A DNA stretch of 64,000 nt, taken from Roseiarcus sp963833955. Lineage in GTDB: Bacteria > Pseudomonadota > Alphaproteobacteria > Rhizobiales > Beijerinckiaceae. The translations under genes were made by a program, and so were the position numbers. Below the pieces are notes generated by a model, which was not told the DNA's origin, searched no databases, and was given only the letters and a program-made list of their open reading frames with translations. The DNA lies in NCBI GenBank assembly GCA_963833955.1, contig CAWHZY010000015.1:434001-498000 (forward strand), in the 5' to 3' direction. Of the stretch, positions 55,152 through 64,000 are shown piece after piece; position 1 is the stretch's first letter; each line of letters begins with the position of its first letter.

Positions 55152-56957
55152 ATGTCATCCGCCGCCGATGTCGGCAGCAAAAGGTCCCGCGTCTCAGTCG
55201 GCGCCTTGAAGCCGCTTGCTCCTTACGCCCTCGCCCATCGCGGTCGGATCGGGCTGGCGCTGATCGCGCTCACCATCGCTTCCGCCGCGACGCTGGTTGT
55301 GCCGATCGCCGTTCGACGGATGATCGACTTCGGGTTCTCGGACGAGAACGCCGGCCTCATCCGAGCGTATTTTCTGGCCATGATCGGCGTCGTCGCCGTG
55401 CTCGCGCTGGCGTCCGGGGCGCGATACTACCTGGTGATGACGCTCGGCGAACGGGTGGTCGCCGACCTTCGAGCCGATCTCTTCTCCCATCTGACCCGCC
55501 TCGATCCGAGCTTTTTCGATGGCGAGAAGACCGGCGACATCGCTTCTCGCCTTTCCGCCGACACGACGCAGCTCAAGGCGACGTTCGGCTCCTCGGCGTC
55601 GCTGGCGCTGCGCAATCTCTTCCTGTTCGTCGGCGCGATCACGATGATGGTGGTCACGAGCCCCAAACTCTCCGCCTTCGTGCTGGCGGCGATTCCCATC
55701 ATCGTCCTGCCTCTCTATGCGGCCGGCCGTTCAGTGCGCGAGCGTTCCCGCCGCGCTCAGGACAGGCTCGCGGACGCGACCGCCTTCGCCACCGAAAGCC
55801 TATCGGCGGTCCGCGTGATGCAGTCGTTCCTGGCGGAGAAGTTCACCGCCAGCCGTTATCGCGAAGCCGCTTTTGGCGCCTATGAAGCGGCGCGGGCCAT
55901 GACCCAGGCGCGCGCGATCGTCACCGCGGCTGCGATCTTCCTCGCTTTCGGCAGCGTGGTCGTCGTGCTTTGGCTTGGAGCGCAAGAGGTGATCGCCGGC
56001 AGCATGACCGGGGGCGCGCTGTCGCAATTCGTCCTGTTCGCCGTGTTCGGCGCCGGCGCGCTCGGGCAATTGTCGGAAGTGTGGAACGAGGTCTCGCAAG
56101 CGGCGGGCGCGGCGGGCCGGATCGGCGAGATCATGGCGGTCGAGCCGCGTATCGTCGCGCCCGCACAGCCGGTGAAGCTCGCGAAGCCCGTCCGTGGCGA
56201 GTTCGCGTTCCAGAATGTCGGCTTTGCTTATCCGGGGCGCCATGACGATTCCGTCTTGCGCGACGTCAGCTTCCGCGTCGCTCCCGGGGAGACCGTCGCC
56301 ATCGTCGGCCCATCGGGCGCCGGCAAATCGACGTTGTTCCAGCTTGCGCTCAGGTTCTACGACCCCGGAAGCGGCTCGGTGATGCTCGATGGGGTCGACA
56401 TCTCGAAGCTCAACCCGGCCGACCTGCGCGCCGAGATCGCGCTCGTGCCGCAGGACGCGTTCATCTTCGGCGCCACCGTCGCCGACAACATTGCCTATGG
56501 CGCGCCAGGCGCGACCCGCGAGGCGGTCGTCGCCGCCGCCAAACAGGCGGCCGCGGATAGCTTCATCTCCGCCATGCCGCAGGGCTACGACACGGCCCTC
56601 GGGGAGCGTGGCGTGACGCTGTCGGGTGGCGAACGTCAGCGGATCGCGATCGCCCGCGCCATCCTGAAAGACGCGCCGGTGCTGCTCTTGGACGAGGCGA
56701 CCTCAGCCCTCGACGCCGAGAGCGAAACTCTGGTTCAGGGCGCGCTTGAAACGCTGATGAAGGGCCGCTCAACTCTCGTGATCGCTCACCGGCTGGCGAC
56801 GATCGTCAACGCGCATCGCATCCTCGTCATCGAGGCGGGGCGCCTGGTAGAAGAGGGCACTCACGCCTCGCTGATGGCGGCGAACGGCCTCTACGCGCGT
56901 CTGGCCCGCCTCCAGTTCGAGACCGGCGCGGCGGCGCTGACGGCGGCTGCGCAGTAG
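55152..56957 (+). CDS. ABC exporter, fused membrane and ATPase domains (MsbA-related)
   Basis: 601 residues from ATG 55152. Six-helix transmembrane domain (about 20-320) then an ATPase domain: Walker A GPSGAGKST (near 385), Q-loop PQDAFIFG, signature LSGGERQR (near 492) and Walker B VLLLDEATSALD. The architecture is that of homodimeric exporters of lipids or drugs (MsbA-related type common in Rhizobiales). The first 40 codons of the longer frame from 55032 are discarded because the conserved protein begins near MSSAADVGSKRS. Confidence 0.93.
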   Translation: MSSAADVGSKRSRVSVGALKPLAPYALAHRGRIGLALIALTIASAATLVVPIAVRRMIDFGFSDENAGLIRAYFLAMIGVVAVLALASGARYYLVMTLGERVVADLRADLFSHLTRLDPSFFDGEKTGDIASRLSADTTQLKATFGSSASLALRNLFLFVGAITMMVVTSPKLSAFVLAAIPIIVLPLYAAGRSVRERSRRAQDRLADATAFATESLSAVRVMQSFLAEKFTASRYREAAFGAYEAARAMTQARAIVTAAAIFLAFGSVVVVLWLGAQEVIAGSMTGGALSQFVLFAVFGAGALGQLSEVWNEVSQAAGAAGRIGEIMAVEPRIVAPAQPVKLAKPVRGEFAFQNVGFAYPGRHDDSVLRDVSFRVAPGETVAIVGPSGAGKSTLFQLALRFYDPGSGSVMLDGVDISKLNPADLRAEIALVPQDAFIFGATVADNIAYGAPGATREAVVAAAKQAAADSFISAMPQGYDTALGERGVTLSGGERQRIAIARAILKDAPVLLLDEATSALDAESETLVQGALETLMKGRSTLVIAHRLATIVNAHRILVIEAGRLVEEGTHASLMAANGLYARLARLQFETGAAALTAAAQ

Positions 56958-56990
56958 CTCGCCGAGCCAGAACGGCCCAGGGCGGACGGC

Positions 56991-57737
56991 TTATTTCAGC
57001 AGCACGTAGATGTTGACTTGCAGCGTCGGATCATCCGGATCCTTCACGTCGTTTGCATATTCCTCGATGAAGGTGTCCTGCGCGTCGATTCCCTTATCGT
57101 CGAGATAGGCCGTGATGGCGTCATAGGTGGCGTCAATGTCGCCATATGCGCCCTGATGCTCGAAGCGCATCGCTTTGCCGCTCGGCGTTTGTCCGATCTT
57201 GACCGAGTCGGAGAGACTCGATTTGCCTTCGGGGGCCGCGGCAAGCGGATAGCCTGCGTGAAATTTGAACCCGGTGTCGTCGGACTCGACAAAGACGGCG
57301 AGCGGCCGGCCCGCGGGCGCGAGACTCGCCTTGTCCATCTCACGCTTGACCGTGCTCAGTGAATTGAGAATGGCGCTGTAAATTTCGTCCTTGTCTGCCT
57401 TGCCATCGACATAGGCGAAGGGCCGAGCAGGGAGATCGACGTTTTCGCCGGTAGAGCCCTCGCCCGAAGTCGCGGGCCCGGCAGGGTTGGAGCCCTCTGG
57501 AGCGGCGGGTGCAGGATTGGTAGCGGAAGGCGCGTCGCCCGGCTTTGCGGGCGCGGGCGACGGAGCCGCCGGAGCTTGGACCGCCGGCGGAACCGCGGGT
57601 GCAGGCGATGGGCCGGCCGGCGCGGGGGTTGAAGGAGCCGTGACCGGCGCCTGCTGCTGAGCGAGGCCCGCATGAGGGACGACCGCCGCAACAGCGAGAA
57701 GGCTTGCGGCAAAGAAACGGATCAGACCGGATGACAT
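56991..57737 (-). CDS. Exported GyrI-like (effector-binding) domain protein
   Basis: 248 residues: signal peptide (SLLAVAAVVPHAGLAQQ), a Pro/Ala-rich linker (about 30-90) and a C-terminal GyrI/AraC effector-binding-like domain (RPFAYVDGKADKDEIYSAIL, FEHQGAYGDIDATYDAITAYL, DPTLQVNIYVLLK). These domains usually bind small hydrophobic molecules in the cytoplasm; here the signal peptide places one in the periplasm, a form known in Bradyrhizobium relatives. The ligand is unknown. Confidence 0.8.
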   Translation of the reverse strand: MSSGLIRFFAASLLAVAAVVPHAGLAQQQAPVTAPSTPAPAGPSPAPAVPPAVQAPAAPSPAPAKPGDAPSATNPAPAAPEGSNPAGPATSGEGSTGENVDLPARPFAYVDGKADKDEIYSAILNSLSTVKREMDKASLAPAGRPLAVFVESDDTGFKFHAGYPLAAAPEGKSSLSDSVKIGQTPSGKAMRFEHQGAYGDIDATYDAITAYLDDKGIDAQDTFIEEYANDVKDPDDPTLQVNIYVLLK

Positions 57738-57832
57738 AACGGCTCAGTCCTCTGGCGCGAGCGGGCGGAGAGCGGGTTCGGCAGTTTAGAGCCACAACGC
57801 CGCCATAGGGAAGTGCGTTGCATTTCAGACCG

Positions 57833-59377
57833 CTAAACCGGGTCGGGTTTCGTCCAGCGCAGCACCGGCTGGCGGGCGGCGCGCGTCTCGTCGAGCCTGC
57901 GGCGAGGCGCATGGACCGGCGCCGCCTGGAACCGCTCGTGTTTCCCCGCTGTCGCGGCGAGGGCGAGATCGCGCAAGGTCATGATGAACAGGTCGAGGCT
58001 CGCCTTCGATTCGGACTCCGTCGGCTCGATCAGCATCGCGCCGTGGACGATGAGCGGGAAATAGACCGTCATCGGATGATAGCCCTCGTCGATCATGGCC
58101 TTGGCGAAGTCGAGCGTCGTGAGCCCGGTGTCCTTCAGCCATCGGTCGTCGAACAAGGCCTCGTGCATGCAGGCCCGATCGCCGAAAGGCGCGCTCATCA
58201 CATCGTTGAGCGAGGCGCGTATGTAATTGGCGGACAGCACCGCGTCTTCCGACGCCTGTCGCAGCCCGTCCGCCCCGTGCGAGAGAATGAAAGTGAGTGC
58301 GCGCACGAACATTCCCATTTGCCCGTGGAACGCGCACATCCGCCCAAACGATCCACGCCCATCGGCATGCTCGACCAGCCGAAGCCCGTCGCCCTCGCGC
58401 TTAACGAACGGAACCGGCGTATAGGCGGCAAGCCGCGATGAGAGCACGACTGGACCAGCGCCGGGGCCGCCGCCGCCATGCGGGGTCGAGAACGTCTTGT
58501 GCAGGTTGATGTGCATGGCGTCGACGCCGAGATCGCCCGGACGCGTCTTGCCGACGACGGCGTTGAAATTCGCACCGTCGCAGTAAAAGTAGGCTCCGGC
58601 CTCGTGGACCGCATCCGCGATGCCGACAATCTCTCGCTCGAAGAGGCCGCAAGTGTTCGGATTGGTCAGCATGATCGCGGCGACATCGGGCGCAAGCGCG
58701 CTCCGCACGGCTTCGACGCTGACGATGCCGTCCTTGCCCGCCGGTACGGACCGAACGGAATAGGCGATCAGGGCTGCGGTGGCCGGATTCGTGCCATGCG
58801 CGGAATCGGGAACCAGCACGACTCGCCGTGTCTCGCCTTCCCCCCGCGCCTCGATCGCCGCCTTGATCGCCATCATGCCGCAGAGTTCCCCGTGCGCGCC
58901 GGCCTTCGGCGACATGGCTATGGCGTCCATTCCCGTCATCGTGAGCAACGCGCCGGAGAGCGCTTCAATAACTTCCAATGCTCCCTGCGCCGTTGAGACC
59001 GGCTGCAGCGGGTGCACGTCTGCGAATCCAGGTAGGCGCGCCATCTTTTCGTTGAGACGCGGATTGTGTTTCATCGTGCACGAGCCCAACGGATAAAGCC
59101 CGGCGTCGATGGAATAATTGTTGCGCGACAAGCGCACATAGTGCCGGATCGCTTCCGGCTCGGTCAGGCCGGGCAATTCGACCGCGCTTCGGCGCGTGTG
59201 CGGCCCCAGTTTCGACTCGAAGGCCGGCGGCTGGTCGATGTCGACGCCGGTCGCGTCGAAGCGCCCGCTCTCGAAGATGAGCGCCTCCTCCATGTTCAGG
59301 CCGCGGTTGCCGGTGAAGGTTGCCCCCGTCGGGGCAGCGGTGTTTTCAGGGCGGGTCGGGCGGCCTTGAACGTTCAT
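57833..59377 (-). CDS. gcvPB: Glycine dehydrogenase (decarboxylating) subunit 2
   Basis: PLP-binding half of the split P-protein. 514 residues from ATG 59377: NYSIDAGLYPLGSCTMKHNP near the N-terminus, TNPNTCGLFE, and the PLP lysine segment NLHKTFSTPHGGGGPGAGP. With GcvPA it decarboxylates glycine and hands the methylamine to lipoyl-GcvH. An upstream TTG at 59413 would overlap gcvPA; ATG 59377 gives the normal N-terminus. Last gene of the gcvT-H-PA-PB operon. Confidence 0.96.
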   Translation of the reverse strand: MNVQGRPTRPENTAAPTGATFTGNRGLNMEEALIFESGRFDATGVDIDQPPAFESKLGPHTRRSAVELPGLTEPEAIRHYVRLSRNNYSIDAGLYPLGSCTMKHNPRLNEKMARLPGFADVHPLQPVSTAQGALEVIEALSGALLTMTGMDAIAMSPKAGAHGELCGMMAIKAAIEARGEGETRRVVLVPDSAHGTNPATAALIAYSVRSVPAGKDGIVSVEAVRSALAPDVAAIMLTNPNTCGLFEREIVGIADAVHEAGAYFYCDGANFNAVVGKTRPGDLGVDAMHINLHKTFSTPHGGGGPGAGPVVLSSRLAAYTPVPFVKREGDGLRLVEHADGRGSFGRMCAFHGQMGMFVRALTFILSHGADGLRQASEDAVLSANYIRASLNDVMSAPFGDRACMHEALFDDRWLKDTGLTTLDFAKAMIDEGYHPMTVYFPLIVHGAMLIEPTESESKASLDLFIMTLRDLALAATAGKHERFQAAPVHAPRRRLDETRAARQPVLRWTKPDPV

Positions 59378-59400
59378 GGGGAGCGCTCTCTGTTCGGGCT

Positions 59401-60744
59401 TTATCGCAGGCAATCAGCGAGCGCTTGCGCATAAGCCGCGCGGTCGTCGTCCGTATTGGTTTCCGTGCTCGCGACGATGATGCAATCGTCGAGCCCGGCC
59501 CCGGGCAAAAGCCGCGAGACCGGCAATCCTCCGATCACGCCGCGCCTCGCCAAAGCCTCGATCAGCTCCGCGGCGGGTCGCGGCGTGCGCATGACGAACT
59601 CGTTGAAGAAATGCGTGGTGATGATTTCGACCGATGAGATTGCGGAGAGACGTTCGGCGAGCTGCACCGCATTGGCGTGATTGACTCTCGCCAGGCGTTC
59701 GAGCCCAACGCCGCCGAGTAGAGTGAGATGGATCGAGAACGCGAGCGCGCACAGTCCCGAGTTGGTGCAGATGTTGCTCGTCGCCTTCTCGCGGCGGATG
59801 TGCTGCTCGCGAGTCGAAAGCGTGAGCACGAAGCTGCGCCGCCCTTCCGCGTCCACTGTCTCGCCTGCGAGACGGCCTGGCATCTGGCGCACGTTCTTGG
59901 CGCGCGTTGCGAACAGGCCGACGTAAGGGCCGCCGAAATTGAGGGCATTGCCGATTCCCTGTCCTTCACCGACCGCGATGTCGGCGCCCATCTCGCCGGG
60001 CGAGCGCACGGCGGCGAGCGCAACCGGATCGGTAAAGACCGCAATCAGGAGAGCGCCGTGAGCATGCGCCGCCTCGGCGATTGGCGTCAGATTGCGCGGA
60101 TTGCCGAAGAAGTCGGGCGACTGAACAATCACGCAGCTCGTCTCGTTGTCGATCGCCGCCGCTATGTCTTCGCTCGCCTTCAAATCCGGGGCCAGGCGGA
60201 CGATTTTGTCGCCCGCCATATGGGCCAGCGTCGCGCAGACGTCGACGTATTGCGGATGCAGGCCGCCGGAAATCACCGACCGGTTGCGCCGCGTCAGGCG
60301 ATGGGCCATCAACATCGCCTCGCCGCACGCCGTCGAGCCGTCGTACATCGAGGCGTTCGCAACCTCCATGTCCGTGAGCGCCGCCACCTGGGTCTGAAAC
60401 TCGAACAGGACTTGCAGCGTGCCTTGCGCGATCTCCGGTTGATACGGCGTGTAGCTCGTCAGGAATTCGGACCGCTGGATCAAATGATCGACGGTCGCGG
60501 GAATGTGTCGCCGGTAGGCGCCCGAGCCGAGAAAAAATGGAACCGATCCTGCTGCGATGCTGCGATTGGCGATCGTCGTCATCGCGCGTTCGACAGCCAT
60601 CTCGCTTTTCGCGAGCGGCATCTCAAGAAGGCCTTCAATCCGTTTGGCGGCCGGAATGTCGGCGAACAAAGCTTCGATGTCCGGAACCCCGACGCGGGAA
60701 AGCATCGCCTGGCGTTCGCTTGCGTCGAGCGGCAGATAGCGCAT
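59401..60744 (-). CDS. gcvPA: Glycine dehydrogenase (decarboxylating) subunit 1
   Basis: 447 residues beginning MRYLPLDASERQAML, with FLGSGAYRRHIPATVD, the YTPYQPEIAQGTLQVLFEFQ segment and GEGQGIGNALNFGGPYVG, all diagnostic of the alpha half of a split P-protein. It lies 4 bases after gcvH and 23 bases before gcvPB, so the three are cotranscribed under the upstream glycine riboswitch. Confidence 0.96.
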   Translation of the reverse strand: MRYLPLDASERQAMLSRVGVPDIEALFADIPAAKRIEGLLEMPLAKSEMAVERAMTTIANRSIAAGSVPFFLGSGAYRRHIPATVDHLIQRSEFLTSYTPYQPEIAQGTLQVLFEFQTQVAALTDMEVANASMYDGSTACGEAMLMAHRLTRRNRSVISGGLHPQYVDVCATLAHMAGDKIVRLAPDLKASEDIAAAIDNETSCVIVQSPDFFGNPRNLTPIAEAAHAHGALLIAVFTDPVALAAVRSPGEMGADIAVGEGQGIGNALNFGGPYVGLFATRAKNVRQMPGRLAGETVDAEGRRSFVLTLSTREQHIRREKATSNICTNSGLCALAFSIHLTLLGGVGLERLARVNHANAVQLAERLSAISSVEIITTHFFNEFVMRTPRPAAELIEALARRGVIGGLPVSRLLPGAGLDDCIIVASTETNTDDDRAAYAQALADCLR

Positions 60745-60748
60745 GGCT

Positions 60749-61129
60749 TTAAGCCAAAGTCTTCAGGAAGTCGGCGTAAGCTGCCTCGTCCATCAAGGCG
60801 CTCAATTCGCTGGCGTCCGCGAGCTTGATGCGAAAGAGCCAGCCGCGCCCGAGAGCGTCCTCGTTGATGAGGCCCGGCGTCGACTCGACCTCGGAATTGA
60901 CAGCGAGGATTTCGCCTGAAGCGGGCGTGAACACGTCGCTCGCCGCCTTGACGCTCTCGACCACCGCGGCTGCGTCGCCCTTTTTCAGCGTCTTACCGAC
61001 CGGCGGCATCTCGGCAAAAACGACGTCCCCCAACTGCTGCTGTGCGTAATCGCTGATGCCGATCACGCCTTCGCCGCCCTCGACGCGGATGTATTCGTGG
61101 TCCTTGCTGTAGCGGATCTCCGACATCAT
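60749..61129 (-). CDS. gcvH: Glycine cleavage system H protein
   Basis: 126 residues carrying the lipoylation motif VVESVKAASDV (Lys near residue 65) and the usual start SEIRYSKDHEYIRVE. I take ATG 61129 because AAGGAG is 4 bases upstream; the next ATG (61126) is equally in frame. It shuttles the aminomethyl group between P, T and L proteins. Confidence 0.97.
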   Translation of the reverse strand: MMSEIRYSKDHEYIRVEGGEGVIGISDYAQQQLGDVVFAEMPPVGKTLKKGDAAAVVESVKAASDVFTPASGEILAVNSEVESTPGLINEDALGRGWLFRIKLADASELSALMDEAAYADFLKTLA

Positions 61130-61142
61130 GCGTCTCCTTGGC

Positions 61143-62271
61143 TCAACGGCGATGGTAGGCGTGGGGATGAAAAGGCAGCGTGACGACACGCGCGCTCAAG
61201 GCCTTGCCGCGCACGATGAGGCTGACCGGGGTTCCAACCGCCGCATGGGCGCGCGCGACGTAACCCATCGCAATCGGCGCGCCGACGCTCGGCCCGAACC
61301 CGCCCGACGTGACGACGCCAATCGGCGCCCCGGCGGCCGAGACAATCTCCGCTCCTTCGCGCGCTGGCGCACGGCCGTCCGGCCGCACGCCTACGCGCTG
61401 ACGATCGGGGCCATTCGCGAGCGCGTCCTGAATCCGCTTGGCCCCGGGAAATCCGCCGTCGACGCGTCGGCGCTTCTGAATCGACCAGGCGAGAGCGGCT
61501 TCGATCGGGTCCACCGTCTCGTCGAGCTCGTGCCCGTAGAGGCAAAGTCCCGCCTCGAGCCTTAGCGAATCGCGCGCGCCGAGGCCGATGGGCGCGACGT
61601 CCGGTTGGCTGAGGAGGAGGCGAGCGAAGCTTTCCGCGCTGAGCCGACGCGATCGAAATCTCGTAGCCGTCTTCGCCCGTGTAGCCTGAACGCGAGACGA
61701 AGGTCTCGAATGCCGCGATCCGCGCCGGTCGGGCGCTCATGAAGGCCATCGCCTCGAGTCCCTGTCCCGGCGCGAGCCGCGCGAGCGTCGCGGCCGCCAG
61801 AGGACCCTGGAGCGCGATCAGCGCAGACTCCGGCAACGGCGTCAGGCGAACGCCCGATGGCAAGCGTTGGCGAATGAGGGCGAAGTCGGCCTCTTTTCGC
61901 GAGGCGTTGACCACGAGCCTCAGCGCGCCCTCTGCGCCCGGCGCGCGGGTGACCATGAGGTCATCGACGATTCCGCCATTTTCGTTGAGCAACTGGGTGT
62001 AGCGCTGACGGCCCGGAGCGAGGTTGAGAAAATCCGCCGGACAGAGCGATTCGAGGAAGCTTGCAACGGCTGCGTGGTCGCCGCTCTCGATCAGCGCCTG
62101 GCCCATGTGCGAAACGTCGAACAGGCCGGCGGCCTTGCGAGTATGAAGGTGCTCGGCCAGGACCCCGGCAGGGTATTGGATCGGCATGTCGTAGCCCGCG
62201 AACGGCGCCATGCGGGCGCCAAGCTCGACGTGCAGGGCGTGGAGCGGCGTCTTCTGGTTGGCTTCGGTCAT
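61143..62271 (-). CDS. gcvT: Glycine cleavage system T protein (one frameshift)
   Basis: Transfers the methylene of glycine to tetrahydrofolate. The first part (MTEANQKTPLHALHVELGAR, GLFDVSHMGQ, GYTGEDGYEISI) is intact; at about 61645 the frame changes to FARLLLSQPDVAPIGLGARDS, LCLYGHELDETVDPIEAALAW, then GGFPGAKRI and the normal end. One base too few or too many in a housekeeping gene with an otherwise intact operon suggests a sequence error rather than true loss. Start at ATG 62271; 13 bases separate its stop from gcvH. Confidence 0.9.
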
Positions 62272-62342
62272 GGGCCCGCCGGTCGTGAACAAGCGCCCGC
62301 AGCAACGCCGGCCGCATATCGCGGCCTTAGCGCTCGCGGACG

Positions 62343-62527
62343 CCCCCTCTGTCCCATGACCTGAGAGATTTCCCGCGTCTTATGCGGTTGCCCCCGTCGG
62401 TGGGCGTACGCCTTGAATGGCGCCCGCCTCTTTCCAGAGCGTCATCACTTGCGCGGTCCCTAGTGCCTGAGCGTTTCCGGGGCGGTTGCGCCTTCGGCGC
62501 CGGCGAAAATTAAGCCGGACTCTTCCG
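62343..62527 (-). promoter_or_regulatory. Tandem glycine riboswitch
   Basis: On the minus strand two aptamer-like units follow each other: GGAAGAGTCCGGC...CGCCGAAGGCGCAACC...GCTCAGGCACTAGGGACCG, then CTGGAAAGAGGCGGGC...ACCGACGGGGGCAACC...TCTCTCAGGTCATGGGACAGAGG. The CTCAGG-plus-A/GGGAC end and the CCGA-x-GG-GCAACC core are those of known glycine aptamers. It lies 72 bases upstream of gcvT and should turn on the gcv operon when glycine is high. Confidence 0.92.
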
Positions 62528-63150
62528 CGAAGTGTCTTCGACTGACATCTCCGAGCTAGCCTGAGCTCCCACGCGTTGTCAACGCGAGATCCAGCCAGCG
62601 CGGCAGGTCAGTCGGCCACCGCAAGTCCGAATCTCGACGAGCCGGCAGGGGCGCGATTCTCCCGAACTGTCCATGTCAGCGTCATGAGTTCTGTAACCCG
62701 CCTGGAATGCGCCCCGGCTCGTGACCCTATACGCGCGCGGCGCGATGATTTGCTGAGAGACGATTTGAGTCCGGCGGATCGTCGAGAGGTGTCCAAGAAT
62801 AAATTATACTTCATAAATTCAAACTCATAAATATATCTTCAGTATTAGTATCATATGAATTACGAAAATTGAATAAGAGTTTATGAAATTAAAATACATA
62901 AATATAAATTCAATGAATTGTTTGTGCCAGTTATGCAACACTTGGTAAATAATGGCCGTCGTTTGGCGATTTATTGCCAAATCTGAGTTGAGGGCTGGGG
63001 GAATTTGCGTATGGTCAACTATGCGAGCGTGACAATTCCCGATCGCACTGGGTCCGACGACTTGCTGGGGCAATGCGCCGACATCCGGAAGAAATTGGCA
63101 GTCAGGCGAAAACCGACCGGACGCCCACAACATCGAACTGGAGGTCACAT
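62528..63150. other. Intergenic region with AT-rich island before the porin gene
   Basis: No gene seen. Bases about 62795-62945 are strongly AT-rich in a GC-rich genome (for example AATAAATTATACTTCATAAA) with partial inverted repeats (TTCATAAATTC / GAGTTTATGAA). This is probably the promoter and upstream activating region of the porin, possibly bound by a nucleoid protein. Confidence 0.5.
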
Positions 63151-64000
63151 ATGACGCTCATCAAGAGCATTCTGCTGGGGTCGGCGGCGGGGCTCGTCGC
63201 CGTCGCCAGCGCCCAGGCGGCGGATCTTCCGACCAGGAAGGCGGCGCCGGTCGAGTACGTTAGAGTTTGCAACGTCGGCGGCATCACCGGCTGGACGCTG
63301 CCGGGCTCCGACACCTGCCTGAAGATCTCAGGTTTCGTCACCGCCCAGGTCACCGGCGGCAACCTCAGCACCCAGTACAACTGGGGCAGTGTTGGGGATC
63401 TCTTTACCGGCGGCGTAGCCGGCGTCGGCGCGCCCATAAGTGGCGTGGCGAGTGGCGCCGCGGGCGCTCTCGGGGCGCTGGGTACAATCGATCCTCGCAA
63501 CACCCAGCGTGTTCTGCTGGCGGCCAGCGCGGCGCAGCAGAACACGAATTTCTACCGCAACGAGACCGGTTGGTCGAACTCGGGCCAACTTGTCGTTAGA
63601 CGTGGCCTCCAACACCGCCTATGGCCCCTTGATCGGGCACGCTGCGATCCAGGGCGACGTCTCGAACGGGTTCGACCCGCTTCAGGGCGGCCCGACAAAC
63701 AACATTTTCTATGTTGACGTCGCCTATCTGACCTGGGCCGGCATCACCGCCGGTAAGGCGCAGTCGTTCTTCTCGTTCATCGGCGGCGGTGACAACTACG
63801 CGAACATCTTCTCCCCCGACCGCAAAGGCTTCAATGAGCCCCTGCTGCTGGCCTATACCGCCTCCTTCGGCGGCGGGTTCACGGCGACACTGTCCGCTGA
63901 ATCCCCCGGCAGCGTGGGCGCGTCTGGCGGCGGCTCTGACTTTACCGGCAGTTATTTCAACACTAATTCGGGACCCCAGGCCGCTACGTTCAATCCCAGC
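63151..64000 (+). CDS. Rhizobiales-type porin, incomplete at window end (one frameshift)
   Basis: ATG 63151 follows GGAGG by 6 bases. The signal peptide MTLIKSILLGSAAGLVAVAS ends AQAADLP; then PVEYVRVCNVGG, TLPGSDTCLKISGFVTAQV, the hallmark start of the Rhizobiales/Bradyrhizobium porin family with two conserved Cys. The frame changes near 63590; it then reads LSLDVASNTAYGPLIGHAAI, NNIFYVDVAYLTWAGITAGK and runs off the window. The mismatch is probably a single base error. Confidence 0.88.

Overview
The window looks like a high-GC alphaproteobacterial chromosome, most likely order Hyphomicrobiales (Rhizobiales), in or near the Beijerinckiaceae/Methylocystaceae. The evidence is the kdsB-pheA pair divergent from a membrane-anchored cytochrome c, two Rhizobiales-type porins with the signal-peptide end 'AQAADLP' or similar, a PEP-CTERM protein of the 'PEPSTWAMMLVGF' type, a split glycine decarboxylase (gcvPA/gcvPB) behind a tandem glycine riboswitch, and many GTG/TTG starts. 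The family-level placement is inference.

Layout. 0.1-4 kb: secreted alpha/beta hydrolase, pheA, kdsB, cytochrome c. 4.8-7.7 kb: a glycine-rich PEP-CTERM surface protein gene with about seven alternating frameshifts. 7.9-10 kb: two tandem, almost identical IS630 copies. 10-14.7 kb: a glucose-handling operon (ROK/polyphosphate glucokinase, 6-phosphogluconate dehydrogenase, large GH63-like glucosidase). 14.9-17.9 kb: tRNA-Pro(CGG) and an IS graveyard (truncated response regulator, IS1182-like remnant, palindromic repeat, IS66). 18-22.8 kb: two small secreted proteins sharing a C-terminal motif, flanking a DMT exporter, a porin and a beta-barrel protein. 23-30.3 kb: a reductive pyrimidine/hydantoin catabolism operon (amidohydrolase, dihydropyrimidinase, ABC importer) divergent from a RutR-like TetR regulator, with a perfect RutR-type operator between them. 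30.4-33.2 kb: a three-gene XRE module and a zinc metallopeptidase.

33.6-51.8 kb is an accessory defence/mobile island. It holds a decayed type I restriction locus (hsdR, hsdS, a PrrC-like AAA ATPase, hsdM split by an IS5 element). Next come a family B DNA polymerase with both exonuclease and polymerase motifs, two small genes upstream of it (one HTH, one with histidine spacing loosely like HNH), a divergent MerR-like gene, a micro-gene and a Cas1 homologue with no Cas2, effector or CRISPR array. A SIR2 / TIR-like / HEPN three-domain protein follows. PolB + HTH + solo Cas1 is the gene set expected of a casposon-like element. I consider this the most interesting system here.

51.9-64 kb returns to core genes: an AidB-like acyl-CoA dehydrogenase, NlpC/P60 peptidase, rpmE, an ABC exporter, a secreted GyrI-like protein, gcvPB-gcvPA-gcvH-gcvT with its glycine riboswitch, and a porin running off the window end.

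Caution: single-base frameshifts occur even in genes normally conserved (gcvT, aidB-like, an ABC permease, the last porin). Some breaks may therefore be sequence errors rather than biology. Genes with one clean frameshift are given as CDS with a note; multiply broken or IS-interrupted ones as pseudogenes.
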